From assembly GCF_016086655.4 (NCBI RefSeq), contig NC_052136.2, positions 14,384,001 through 14,448,000 on the forward strand: 64,000 nt of DNA, given 5' to 3'. Origin of the DNA: Lepeophtheirus salmonis (lineage: Eukaryota; Arthropoda; Copepoda; Siphonostomatoida; Caligidae). The notes under the pieces were generated by a model, which saw only the letters and a program-made list of their open reading frames with translations, had not been told where the DNA came from and made no database searches. Below are positions 35,701 to 48,605 of this stretch, in pieces; within the stretch, counting starts at the first letter, position 1, and each line of letters starts with the position of its first letter. Both the position numbers and the translations under genes were made by a program.

Positions 35701-37616
35701 GCTTCAAATATATTTCAAATACTCTACTTTGTCGTTTCATTAGCTATTATTCTGAGAATAAGGTTCATAATGAATTACAATTTCATGGAGTGTGACGTTT
35801 TCAAATCTACTGTAACGGATAAAAAATGTCGAAGTCAATTATACGTAGTATATCTTCATTAAACATTTTGCTAATAAATACATTCGTTATACCCTCAAAA
35901 ATCATAATAAAGCAGGCAGATCTAAAGAGAGTCGTTCAAAAGAACGAATCGTTCACGAATGACACATCACTGAATGAAAGACCAAATGAAGGATCGAATT
36001 TTTGTAAGTAATCCATGTTTTCTAAACCAAAATTCTATGTAGACTTCAAATTTAGGTCAAAAATACATAATATGCAATAGTTTTTTTGTTTTTTTTTATA
36101 TACTCATTTTTGTAATGGTATGTCTAATCTGACGGAAATAAAAATATATCTTCATTATTTTCAAATTTTACAAATGAATGAGTCTAATAACTGAGGTTTT
36201 GAGAACCTATAGATGTTTTGTGAACAAATGGACCTTGATTTAGTGAATTTCAATTATCTGCTGGTCATATGATTACCAAAACACGGATATTTTGCTAAAA
36301 AATCGAGTTTCTGTTGCTTCTTATTTTTTTTCTCCTAAAGTATTAAGTAATCTGACTCAAATTGGTTATCATTTTCATAAGTAACTATATCCTGGGCACA
36401 ATCGCTTAAGTTTTCACGAATATTCCGTATATTGGTTAAAAAAAAAAAAAAATCTGAAATATTGGAGCTGGCTGGGGAAAAATAAACACATCAGCCTAAA
36501 ATATACTTTTTCAAATACAAACGATCCAATTTTCAAGTATCTTGCTCCCAACATTTTTATGTACCATCTGTTTCAATGACCGACGCCATTTTTTTTTTCA
36601 CACGCCAATAAAGTTAGGGAGTAGGTGTAATAGTTTTATTTTTTTATTGTTCTTGTACAAGAAATGTTATAAATTAGATATCAATTTAAAGCTTATTAAA
36701 TTTCCAATAAAAAGATGTGGAAATCAAGTCCTTTTCTATCAGTAGATATGGCTACTTAAAGTCAGAAATTTATCTAAAAGTTTGAATTTCCGATTCCAAT
36801 TTGATCCTCAGCTTCAAATTAATGTTCTAGAGATCCTCACTTGACTTTAGTCCTTGAATTGCAACCAGGACAGCACCAATGCATTTTGTAAGATCTAAAA
36901 AGTAAAAATTGATAATATTATATGTCATGAATAATAATAATTTAGAGTGAGTTATAAAAACATTATAAGACTCCACAACCATGTAATAACTAGTCAAGTG
37001 TGACTCAATCATCAAAATTTTACAATTGCAAACATTCGATGATACTTCGTAACTGTAGTACTAGAATTAAATAAAAGGACAGGGTGGATTTATCGTAATG
37101 ACTGAAGGGGCTGAAACCATAGAGCCCCGCAACGTACACTATGGACACCCCACACGCTCTTGATCCGGCCCTGGAGCTTGAAGTTCACCAACTGTCGGAT
37201 GCAGAAATAACTTTACTTAATAATTCAAATCTTACCCCTCTCCTTCAATTATAAACGAATAATCTCTAGTAGGAACCTCAGAATACTTTTAATGACTAAA
37301 TATAAAGGAAAAACAACGTGTATCTACTAAGAAAGAAAATAAAAAACAGTACGTTCTCCATTTCTATAGTTATGGACGTCTCGAGCACTTGGACCACATA
37401 CTAGAAAACATATGCTCCAAGGCCTGGCTTCGAAGAAGTTCAAGAATATTTTATTTAATTAATAAAAATATATTAATACGGTTTTTCAATACAGATTTAA
37501 AGAGTTTTACACGTTAAAATCTATAAATATTTATTCATAAGAGGACAATTAATAAGAATTCAAGACTAAATAAGCTGCAATATATCACCAATATAATTTA
37601 CAATAATTATTTCAAA
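35701..37616. other. Intergenic with a small MITE-like unit
   Basis: No gene recognised. At 37080-37173 a 94-bp unit starts CAGGGTGGATT and ends with the inverted CAGGGCCGGAT, in the style of hAT MITE termini. Confidence 0.4.
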
Positions 37617-39790
37617 ATGGATGCACACACCAGTAAAATTAATGTTCATAACTTAAACATTATCAGATTAAATTTTGGCAACCTTTCTAGATTTGAGCTT
37701 GTTTTCAGATTATCTTTTTCTGTCTTTCTGTCGGATGTTGTCAATGAGTTGAGAATCCAAATTTTTACCCATCACGTTGAAGAGGATTTGGGAAATCTTA
37801 ACAAGAGTGCTTGCCCATTTGTGACTTTGATCACACACAGTGTCAACTATTCTAGACAGTTATCTGACAAAGAAAAAGACATGATTCTAGAATTTGATTG
37901 AAATTTGGCACCACTCATCTTCGACTACTTTAGAACAGAGATACATCAAGGCGAATGTGAAGAGATATATTTTCAAAGCTGAAACACTTCCTCCTAAAAT
38001 ATCAAATTCAAAAAGAAAAAAGATGAAGAGTGGATTAAAAGGATGTCAAATTCATTCAACAATGTGTTTGATTGTTACAAATGCCGGTGTTTTAAGGATA
38101 TAGTAAAGTTTGAAGACATTTGTTTTGTTAATTGTATCGGTAAAGAAGATCAAACGATTTCAAATTCAATGTCCTTACATGGATATAGTTATGTAGAGTT
38201 TTATATTGATCAGAAGACAACTAAAAAGTTAAAGATAAGTTGGGAAGAAGACAGCGATTTCAATGGAAATTAATGCGATTCAGAAAAAACAAAATGAAAA
38301 CAAAGAAAGTTGCTACATGAGTCCGACCGTCAAAAAGATTAAGATCTCTGCAGTCCTATGATGATACCAAATTGAATTGGACTCCAAATATTTATTAGAA
38401 TGCAATTCAATTTATCAGCATTGTAGACGAGGAAATTATAATGAAACGCATGAAGAACTTTGTAATAAAAGAAATAGGTATGACTTTAATGAGTGATTGT
38501 AACAAGCTGGAGATTCGATTTGAGCTATGGAACAACAGCAGCCATGATTAACTCTACAATAAATGACTTATGTAAAATAATTTGATTTAATAACCCTGAA
38601 AATTACCATGTTAGGATAGGAAAAGTTGATAATTTCAGAAGAAAATATGGGGATAAATTAATAAATGAACATGAAGACTCTTTAGAAAATGTTGAATGTT
38701 TTGGCTTTGATGAAAAGAAGAGTTAGTGCAGAGTTATTCATTCTGATAAAAACACTGGACAAATACACAATAGTAAAGTATCCCGGAGCCACTTATGTCG
38801 ACCATTTTCTGCCTACAAATAGAAAGGCAAACAAAATCATGAGTATAGCTGAAAAAGTTAAATCTAAAAATCGTTAAACACAATATTAGCTGATGGTTGT
38901 GGAGTGAACACTCGTCCTGAGAAAGGGGATATTAGATTTGTCGAATTAGAATTACAACAAGCCCTACGAATCATTATTTGCTTATTACACGAAAATGAGT
39001 TGCCCTTCAGGCACTTATTCGAAGAAATTGATGGTAAAACTGAAGGACCAGGAAATTATACAGGATTCATTGGCAAAACAATTTCTTCAAAAGATGGACT
39101 CAATCTAAAACCACCTGAAGAAGGTGAAATGTTTGAAGCAGCTGATGGAAAAGTACATATGATTGATTATGAGATAAAAACAATGACATAGATTACTTAT
39201 ATCCTACGTGTGATTTGGTCCAGGATGGACCAATTAAAGGAGATTTATCCATTTTGACTCGCAATCTTTGAAAACTGAGCTTAGCTTTTTAAAACACTAC
39301 TACAGCAAATATTCTTAGGCTTTATTGTCAATCTAAACTACCAAAGGAATATAGTTAAAGACCTACTCGTAATTACCCTTGTTGGTACTTCAATTTGAAA
39401 CTTCTTCCAAAAATATAAAAAATTATTAGAAAATTTAAAGTACCAAAGGTTAATATTAACTGGATGGTATCAAATTATTTTGACATGTTGGATTGGGAAA
39501 AACTTTTAAACGCAGAGAAATTTCGTCACCTCCTCTTCTAAGAAAATATTCAAATGAAGAACTAATACTTACAGCTCAAGGAAAGCGAGATTTAGAATTA
39601 AATCAAATCCTTAATCATTCTCAAAGTGTGGGAAGACTTGTTGCCCTGACTTCAAGGGTTCAAAACATGAAATTGAACCGAAGAAAAGGCATTCTAGTAT
39701 TCTGAATAAGGTGAAATCGTTCAATAAACTTCCATGTAAATTCAGAAATTGTAATTTTGATGACAAATGTACAAGGAAATAGTCGATTAT
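37617..39790 (+). pseudogene. Relic of an unclassified transposon-like protein family
   Basis: Ordered fragments in several frames: FNNVFDCYKCRCFKDI (Cys-rich) with YVEFYIDQKTTKKLKI at 38043-38273, CFGFDEKKS near 38697, then LADGCGVNTRPEKGDI, LLHENELPFRHLFEEIDGKT and GNYTGFIGKTI at 38890-39191, and ISSPPLLRKYSNEELILTA with NHSQSVGRLVALTS at 39493-39705. I recognise this order (Cys-rich block, NTxxKxG, LHxNELPxRHLF, SQxVxRxVxLxT) from repetitive, unnamed proteins of invertebrate genomes, but cannot assign a transposon superfamily. Many stops; inactive. Confidence 0.6.
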
Positions 39791-40139
39791 CAATAAATTA
39801 TTTTGTATACATATGATTTTGATTAAATATTACATTAATAATCTTTGGAAGGCTGTTGTGGTAAGATTATTTATTCGGGGCATATCAAAAAATATATATC
39901 CTTGCAACCTCATACTAAAATTAGAGCAAATCTCTAAAATGACCGTAGTGAGTTTTGAAAAGACTTAGAGGGAAACTATAACTATTTTCGTAACCCTTAG
40001 GTATACCAAATTCACCCTTTAAATGCGCACCTTCATATTATTTCATTTTAAAAATAGTGGGGGCTCTAAAGTACATATGTCAATCCTTGAATTATTTGTA
40101 TATATTCATTTTAAAGTAACTTAGCCTTTTACCCAAAGC

Positions 40140-41482
40140 TAAAACATGTTTTTGAGCTTTGTGCCCATGAGAGCCCTAACTTCATTCCTGTTGCCGATTA
40201 AGTTGCCGACCATTGCCCTGTCATTGATCTATGGAATGGGTAATATTATCCGATTTTGTATAAGATCTTAGGAGAACCGGGAAATTCGGGAACCAATTTT
40301 TGAGAAGATCAAACTTGGCCTCTCTTTCTTGATAGATTTTGTCGACTTTCTCATTGAGTAGCAAAACAGTAAAGCACCTGGACTCAGAAACCTTCCTAGT
40401 ATCAAAGCAGACGTGTCTTGCTGCAGCAAATCTGGCAGAGTATCTTCTCCTATGTACTCCTCGGCATGTTCCAGTCTGATCCCATTGAATGAAGATTCGG
40501 CTGGTACAGACAACTAAGTGGAGGTATCTACTATATCAGTGTGAGACAGATCCTGGAAGCATAGAAAAAGATTCGTATTCAGAGTCTTGTCAAATTCTCA
40601 GGTAAGTAAGATATTTGTTAATAGTAAGCTTCTTTATTTAGGTATTACTTATTTTTACAATATAATAATATCTCTACAATATTTTACTTTTTTAAATTTT
40701 CAGGTATGACTACTTCAGAAATTAAAGCTCTGCTGGATGAAGACCTTTGTAAAAGCTGAGCTCATTTTAACTCATTGGCAAGCAAATGACCTCCAGGAAC
40801 TAGCTTCCAAGGGAGACAGTAATGTTCTCTACTTTGTTGCCGGCTATATTAGTTTTTTTTTTTGCAGAAGATAAGCTGTACATTATGCCATGAGTTAATG
40901 GCCATCAGAGACACGCCTCCGGACTCAATAACCTTCGATAACCCAACCAATCAGCATGTAGACCTGAAAGAATTCATCGACATAATGAGCAGAGGGGGGT
41001 TGTAAACTCCATCCGACCTTCTCTACCTCTCCTGTCTTTATGCTCACGCCATGTTCTCTTACATCACAGCTACTGCTGAAGAGAAAGACAGTTTACTTAG
41101 CACTCCAAATCCTGGAGCTTAATTTGTTGCCACATTCATTGACAGGATGCAGGACAGTTTCAACTCTGACATTATCGCCATTGTGGGAGTAAAGTACGAG
41201 GAAGGACACTCCTGGTCAGCTTTTCTTCAAAGAATTTCATTCGCTTTGTTTAATGTCATGGGTAAAAATTTAAGTGCTAAACTGAATGATGACATCCGAT
41301 TTTTAACAAAAAGAGAATGGCAGCTAAGAATTCAAAAGCTAATAGAAAAAAAACTAAGTTTCAATCAAAATCTTCTGATTTGTAGACTTGGACCAACTTT
41401 GTACTTTTTGATAGTGCCTTTTCTTTTTATGTTTTTAATGTTTATTTTGATTAAAGTACTAATAAAATACCACTTCTATTAG
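40140..41482 (+). pseudogene. P-type (THAP9-like) transposase C-terminal half
   Basis: Degraded frames read TCLAAANLAEYLL, then RFGWYRQLSGGIYYISVRQI and KKIRIQSLVKFSG (40490-40605), matching the xRFGxYRQxSGGxYxIS block of THAP9/P-type proteins. Then come NVLYFVAGYIS (40820-40850), MSRGGL*TPSDLLYLSCLYA (40985-41040) and GHSWSAFLQRISFALFNVMG with KNLSAKLND (41147-41482). Same architecture as the end of the element at 20.5-23.3 kb but clearly a different lineage. No terminal repeats found. Confidence 0.7.
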
Positions 41483-43307
41483 AAATATATAGCCTCATTT
41501 TTATTATTTTGATGATTTTCCCTAGCAAAATACTTTTAAAAACTCTTTATTTTGTAGCAAAACACTTTAAGAGAGACATTCCATATAGAATAAGCAAAGA
41601 ACCATATTGGAAACGCGTGAGCGCAGTGTCTTGTCCTGCTTAGAGGAGTCCTTGTCCCTGTCTAATACTACTTGTAACATTTTCGCCTTCTGCCGTTTTT
41701 GCCTTGGATAATAAAAAAAGGGAAGGTTACTTCTTATTAGTTATATAGGCAAGGAGACTAGCTAAATTTAGTCACCTTTTATATAGGTTTGCTAGTGGAA
41801 TTTTTACCCTTGTATTATCCCATCTTTGAGAAATATGAAACAAAAGAGTAAAGAAACTAGACAATCACAATTAATAATTATTCTGTCAGACCATAATACA
41901 TAGGTTTAAAAGGATTTGGAAGGAATCACGAATTTTCAACTGCTACGGTCCGTTGCAGAGAATAATTGGCATTCAATTGTAGTCCTTTTCTTCTTCAAAA
42001 GGTCATCAGTATATATTGAAATCTCTACTTACATCAAGGATTGTACTAGAATTGAGTTATAGATCAGGATCAAGGATCAGGTACCTCGTCCATGAAAATT
42101 GAAAATCTACATAAATTTGTGAAAATGATATATAAATATATTATATCTACATACTTTATTAATTTATCACAATTATAGAATGCGGGGGGCTCGCCTCGAC
42201 CCTTCACGTGTGCTTCCCTCCCTGTACTTCGGGAGTAAATGATCTTGTAATCTTGTCTGTTTATATCTTATGCGTATTTTGTGACTCTATGTGTAAACCA
42301 ACTCGTTTCTTTGTGAGAATTAACCATCTTCCTATTACTGTGAGGATTTTGAATCCTAACAAATGAAACATAAATATAGTTTCAAGACCCTTCCAAAATA
42401 AAGTATCCTCTTTAGTGGTTGATAAATACAATCACCCGATTGATCTATAAAGTAGTCGATCTTTGAGGGTTTGAATAGGAAAATAGGATCTTCACAGTTT
42501 GAAGTTGAAAGTTGGAATATCATTTATTAATATAATTATTATTTCACAGTCAATTTCAAACTTATCAAAATTCAGAAAGTCCATTCCTAGGATGGAATAT
42601 TGAACATCGGCAACAATGAAATTTCAAGGGAACAATCTTCTCAAAGAGCGAATATTTTTTGGCTTTTTTTTTTTTGATAATATAAATTATAAAAATATAA
42701 TACAATCAATTTTTTTAAGGATGGATTGTTAATTAGATTTTCTGTAATATTTATAAAAAGTTCCATGCCTTAAAAACCGTATTTGTGACCTATCAGGTCA
42801 TTTAAAAATGACGTTTTTAAATTGAATTTATCTATTTGTATTGTTTTATCTTCTGGTAAATCAATTTAAAAAAATCAAAACTCACAAATTATTTTACAAT
42901 GCAAACTAGACTTTTTGTGCCATGAACATTTTTTGAGTGAAATGATCAAATATAGATGTAAAGGTACAGAATCACCCCCTCCCCTCCAACATTCAATTCC
43001 TATGAATTGGTCAATGACTTTTAGTTAATATTAGGATCAAAGTATTGGTGAAGCAATATATAAACTCTTTTGTAATGTTAAGTTGTTGGCTCTTGGCAGT
43101 CATCAAGGCTTGATATATATATATTTTTTGAGCCTAAGTCTGAGCCAGATTAAGATATATGTATTACTATTAGCTATTTCCAAAAGGATTGACCTTACTA
43201 TATAAATTGGAAGGAGGTGAGGGGCCTACTTCACTATGACCCACTGGTGGCATGGACCCTGTAGTAAAAATTACTTTATGAGTTAATTTTCAATGTACAA
43301 TAACGAG
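41483..43307. other. Intergenic, nothing firm
   Basis: Spacer. 42180-42370 is a GC-richer block with a possible LTR-like end, but no partner copy was found. Confidence 0.35.
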
Positions 43308-43635
43308 GGTTCTTGTTGCTCAGGGAAGCGGCAGTGGTTGTTTTTACCCAGGTTTTGCACCAGCAGTTCGCTTGCACAACCTTCTAGCCGAGGTGTATTA
43401 TAAAATATTAGAAGGGATCCTTAATGCTCAAGGAAGCGATACTGTTGGTTAATGGTCCACCTTGTGGACAAGTGATCCACTTGCATAACCCCTTGGCTTG
43501 GGTGACTTATATTATATTAGTAAGGCTCTTGATATTCGGGATAGTGGCGACGATAGGTTTTGATCCTCCCTTAAAGAACAGCTGTCCATCTGCACAGCCT
43601 GTTGTTTGCCGAGGTATATTTTGCAAAATAAAGTG
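43308..43635. repeat. Three degenerate tandem units of about 108 bp
   Basis: Units near 43308, 43413 and 43524 share GnTTCTTGATnnTCnGGGAnnG, a central GTTnnT...CC, CACTTGCACAnCC, and end in GAGGTnTATTnTnnAATA. They are highly diverged. The ORF running through them is incidental. Confidence 0.6.
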
Positions 43636-44284
43636 GGATGTCTCTTGAAAATTTCTTATCATACAATAGTTTGATTGTCTGAATACAATAAAATTTTTGA
43701 GCAAAGTATACACGATTATCAAATTGTTTGTAATGAAGTTTTATCATAATCAAATCCTTAATGGTCAAATTGCTTGCAATAAATTGTTTAACAATGAAGT
43801 TACTTACAATCATTTTACCTGACAATGTAAATGAACGTAAAATGACCTCTCTATTGGAACTTTTAAAGATTGTCTCGGCATTTTCCAGATTGCCCGTAAC
43901 ATATATACATAAATAATTGTGTTTGTGTAGCTTGTTAAAAGTAGTTAAAAGTTCAACTAACAGACTTATATAACTAAGAAAAAGTAGAAGGATAATTTTT
44001 TTTATCTATTATCTTTCTGCCAATTTTCTGGAATAGTTGTAGCAGTATTCATAATTTTTGATACTAATTTTGTATTGTAAATATCTACCCTCTTCTCAAG
44101 ATTGAAATTTCACCATTCGCGACACCAAATGTTGGCAAGAGAGTTTAACGATGTCCAATTTGAGTCATAAGGGCGTTTATTTGTTCATTTAATTCCTAAA
44201 ATATTTACACTATCCTTTATACAACATCCATCCACAGTTAAGATCCCTGGTTACCTCATGTACATAGCGAGTATAGTTGTTCAT
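43636..44284. other. Spacer with possible LTR edge
   Basis: No gene. On the minus strand GCCAACATTTGGTGTCGCGA (44113-44132) resembles an LTR end (CA) followed by a primer-binding-site-like TGGTGTCGCGA. Unconfirmed. Confidence 0.3.
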
Positions 44285-45110
44285 AATTAGGCCTTATATA
44301 TTGCTAAGTTAAAAAAACCAAACATAAACATTCGATCCTTTTTATAAGTTGAATTTCAGAGTTTCCTTCCACCATTATTGTGAGGTCATCTGAATATAAA
44401 TCTAACAAATGTTTTTCATTTCCAAAGTCCACACTAAAGCCTTTATATTTGCGAAGTATAAAACAATTTATGATCTCCATAGCATACCTTGAATCACAAG
44501 TAAATGTACGTAAGATTAAAGATCATCCTATCATTATCTCTTCAATATCCTTTCCGATTTTTTTATATTTTTTTCCTCTTTTATCGATATAAGAAAGATT
44601 GGTCCCTCAAATGTTATCAAACAGTTAATTACAGTGTTTTGTACTTAAAAGGTTTGGATTATATGAGTTTACTTTTAAGAGAAGTCTTAAAATAATAATC
44701 GAAAAGCAACAACAATTTGGGGATTTTGAAAATTTTCATCGAAGGATGAGAAAATAATTTTAACGCAACAGGTTTATAATCTGAAGAAGGCTCGTAGCTA
44801 TACCACAAAATTTTTACAGCCGAGAACATTATACTCGATATTAACGCATAGTCAATTCTAGAAGACCGTGTTCCCTTTCTCCAAGAGAATAATTCCTTAT
44901 CCCTGTTTAAAAATCTGCATGTATCTACCAATTCCAATTCATTGATGAGCTTTACGATAATTTCATAGTTTGGGTGGGATTTTCCAACTTTATCTAAATT
45001 AATATTCAGATCACCTATTCAAATCAGGGGGAGTGAGTTAAATTTACAACTATTAATTTCAATGAATAGTTTAAAAATGTAAAAAAAGCTACCCTCAACG
45101 AGAGATCAAT
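44285..45110 (-). pseudogene. LINE relic: endonuclease and part of reverse transcriptase
   Basis: Minus strand. Endonuclease C-terminal half at about 45035-44659: GDLNINLDKVGKSHPNYEII, LELVDTCRFLN, ELFSWRKGTRSSRIDYALIS and EPSSDYKPVAL, fitting the GDxN, fTWxxxxxxSRIDYxL and SDH blocks of APE-type LINE endonucleases (His replaced by Tyr here). After a large internal deletion, RT sequence follows near 44470-44290 with LRKYKGFSVDFGNEKHLLDL then YSDDLTIMVEGN, the YxDD catalytic motif. Non-functional. The related copy is at 57.0-57.5 kb. Confidence 0.75.
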
Positions 45111-45164
45111 TTTGCATTGTTAAAGGATTAACACTATTAGTAGACTGCACTGCACCCCGGTTCA

Positions 45165-45790
45165 GGTAATTGCTCCGACGTCAATCCTCAATTTTACTCC
45201 GAGTCCAATAAGGACTTACAATTATAAGCCGTGATGCTGATCGGGATCATTTTGGGCAATGTTAAACATTAAGTTCCCGAAAATTAACAGTACAATTTGA
45301 TGAATGTTTTGGAGGAAAGTAGTTTACCTGTTACGACGTTTCATTAGATCAACTTCAAGCCCCTGTGACGAGGGAAGAGGGGGGGGAAACCAATAACAAC
45401 AAGGACACAGCAAAGAATGACTATGATGTTGATCCTTAATTATACTCTGAGTCTAACAAGGACTTACAATTATAACTCAACAACACATCTCCAAGGTTAG
45501 TCTCCATCATTTATGAGCAAGTTTTGAATATAATTGAATGTAGTTGAAAATGGAGTTCAAGCCTCAGGACTTAAATAATAATGACGACTGCAAAGGAAAA
45601 AAAATCCTTCTTCAGTTTACCAACTCAGAAAAAACAGGCCAGCTAAAAAATAAACCCGATTTTCATAATTACTTATAACTACTCTCCAAGAAATCCTCAG
45701 TGTTAATCTTCGTCATTAATTAGTGCTTACACTCCAGGCTACAGCTTATATTCCGATTTTCTCTCCTCAAGGACGAAATAATAATACCAA
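45165..45790 (-). repeat. Three copies of the dispersed repeat shared with the nine-finger gene
   Basis: Copies near 45165-45260, 45395-45535 and 45660-45790 share GGACTTACAATTATAA and/or the following TCTCC...TCTTCGTCnTTnATnnG block. On the minus strand at about 45375-45330, TCGTCACAGGGG... reads SSQGLEVDLM, parallel to SSQRGFTDLM at the start of the zinc-finger ORF. Confidence 0.6.
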
Positions 45791-47675
45791 ATGCTTTAGA
45801 AAATAAATAAAAAAACACTGTTTAGATTACCAACTACAAAAAAAATCGCTCGCTTGAAAATGCTTACATTTACAAGTCTTTATTTAAAGACCGATATACC
45901 TTTAATAATTTCCAACTCAATAAGCAACATTTATATTCATTTTGATTCTTGATAAAATGTTTTTATACATGGTTAAATTACCTAATTCCCGTTCTTTAGA
46001 TTAATATATTTATATGTATTAAATAACCTTTTATTAAAAAAAATTTGATTATCTTAAATAATTATATATCTTTTATGGTATTACTTTGATGATTTTTTAT
46101 TAATAATGGTATCATTGCAGTAAATCATATGAACAATGAGATTACAATTCAATTAAATAATTGCTAACCTACATTCACTTTAATGTAAAAACTAGTGATT
46201 AGACGATTAAAAAAAAATCGCAATGCCGATGAGATTCTAGTAAAAAATCTCAATATTTATAAAATAACCATATTTAAAATAATAGTTAAAAAATAGTCCC
46301 ATCCACCTAGCTGTAGACCCACTATTATTAATTGTCTGAAGAGCATGAAAAGATATTCATATACTCGAATTTGATTTTATACTCGTAGCGAGTCTAAGCT
46401 AGTTTTTACATCGCTCTGCATATTCTACAAAGTTAATATAAATATGAAAGATAACATTTGGAAAAACGACCTTTTTAATACTAACTTAGAATGGAAGTCA
46501 GTTTTTTTGATATCCACAGGATTATATTTTTTTTTTTTTTGAACTTTTTTCAAATATTACATTTTTTGCAAAAGAAAAAAAAATCAAATATACCATTTGA
46601 TATTTACATTTTTTTTCAAAAGTCCACAACTATTTGCAAAAATCCACAGTTGTTTACAAAAAATAATTTTTATGGTTTTTATGGTTAATTGAACCTGATA
46701 AAAATCATTTATTTGGTAGCATTAATAATAATAGGTACTGAGACGTCATGATGTGAAAATTATTTTAATTAAGAGTGTATAGGTATTCACATTGCAAGAT
46801 AAACGAAAAGAAAAAAGGGATTAGCTGGTTAAGAATGTGCTGAAATGGATTGATTATATTAATGATATCAAAATTCAAATTAAAGTTCAAATATCGCAAT
46901 ATCAAACTGACTGAATTTGTATGTAATATGTTCATATAAAAATTTAAACAAATATCATTCATATTAATAACAGTTTGATGGACAGTTTTTCAGTGTTGTA
47001 ATATTGTATATGTCTTTTTAATATTTCTGGAAGTAAAAAAAATTACGTATATATTGCGTTTTTCTCTGTTTCATCTAAAAAATCTCAACCTTCTATTATG
47101 CTATTGCGACTATTTGTTTACTCATTTAATGCGTAAGCAAATCGTACCGTTTTTGGTAATAAGGCTTAAATCAACTTCATCAAAAACAACATTTACATAG
47201 ATTTTTATTATTATTATTTATATTAATAAAGCAAAATTTGTCTTTCTGTCTGTATAAATGTCTGAATAAATGACAACAGTTACTAGGTGCACTGTCTATA
47301 GTGGTCCATGATTGGGGGTGATCATCGAGCAAGTGTGTGTAAAAAGCAGGAGCGAGACATATGGTACTATTGATTAATAGTTACGGATTTGGAGGTTAGA
47401 ATATCACGTGATGCTGGTATAAAAATGAGAATCTTCTATATTTCATATTACGCAAGAAGAGTAAATTTAAAAAAGTAGTTGAAATTTTCAAATTCAGAAA
47501 TACCCCATTTACTTTGTGAAAATCGTGAAAAAACTTCCAAATTTCTATATTATTGAATTTATTAATAAATACTCATGCAGTGAGTAGTCAAAACTTATGA
47601 TTCTCACTTAACCCGTAGCAGTAGATTCCTTGTAAATTGAGACGTTGGTGTTTTTTCATTAAGGTTGTTTAAATA
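45791..47675. other. Intergenic, nothing recognised
   Basis: Very AT-rich with homopolymer runs; no supported gene. Confidence 0.4.
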
Positions 47676-48605
47676 TTACCTGATTACTTCGAAGTTATTG
47701 AAATAGTAATCAACTGCTTTCAACCAAGTTCCCAAGTGTATGACGATATGTGCTGGAGGTAAGGAAATTTGGCAATAAGTAGTAAAGTTATGTATTCTTA
47801 GCCCGGCATTCAAAAATATTTTTCTTATTTCTGAAATGAGCTCCTTTGTCTTAGGGAATTCTTTACGTGCAACTTCAGCCACGTTATAGAGTCCATGAGC
47901 TACACAAATCATATGTTTCAATTGGGGTAGCTTCTTGGGATGTCTTCAACCGCTTTTTTACAGTAGAACTTCATTGGTGATGAAAACTTTTAACTTATTT
48001 TTATCAAAGTCCAAACCAAGAGTTGGTTGAATACTCTGAACGACAAAATTTGCAACATTAACGGCATTAGCAACTTTTATGTCTATCATGTTGATTAGAT
48101 AAGGACGACCCAAGAAACGGCTATCCAAAGGACCCATCAATATAGCTGTCACTGATTGTTCCCGGTTATCTTTAGTGTCGTCAAAAGTTATGAAAACATC
48201 CTTATCTTCAATTTTCCCTTTAATTTTGGAGATTACATCCTTGCTGACAACCTCCATTAATCTATGTAGAGTCCTTCTATTAGGGACGATTCTATCGGCA
48301 TATTTCTTGATAAACTTTGAGAAAATGGGGTTTTCTACTGTGAAAAAAGTTATATTACAGGAAACTAGTATCTTTAAGAGATCGGTGTTAAAGTTGTAAG
48401 AATTATCATGAGTCAAATTTTGTTCGTATGCATTCATACTCTTGATGTAGGTCGAGGACATTAAGTGTCGTTTGACTCTGGAACGGGGTCTGTAACAGTT
48501 CTTACATATTCGACAACATATTTTCTTGTCGTCCAGTAGGCATCTACAAATTTCATGGCCTCCATTAATTTCAATCTAGATGTAGGGAGACATTTTTTTT
48601 CGGCA
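47676..48605 (-). pseudogene. BED/CGGBP1-like hAT-derived protein, relic
   Basis: Minus strand. A BED-like finger (DDKKICCRICKNCYRPRSRV then KRHL) at about 48545-48465 runs into the ORF 48461-47958: FNTDLLKILVSCNITFFTVE, FSKFIKKYADRIVPNRRTLH, KDVFITFDDTKDNREQS, then a break and MKHMICVAHGLYNVAEVARK at 47921-47676. The same order is found in the copies at 34.3 and 50.1 kb, but this one keeps much more of the protein, including the FDDTKD and CVAHGLYN segments that suggest a DDE-type core. Frame change near 48460 and near 47940. Possibly a once-autonomous relative of those copies. Confidence 0.7.
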
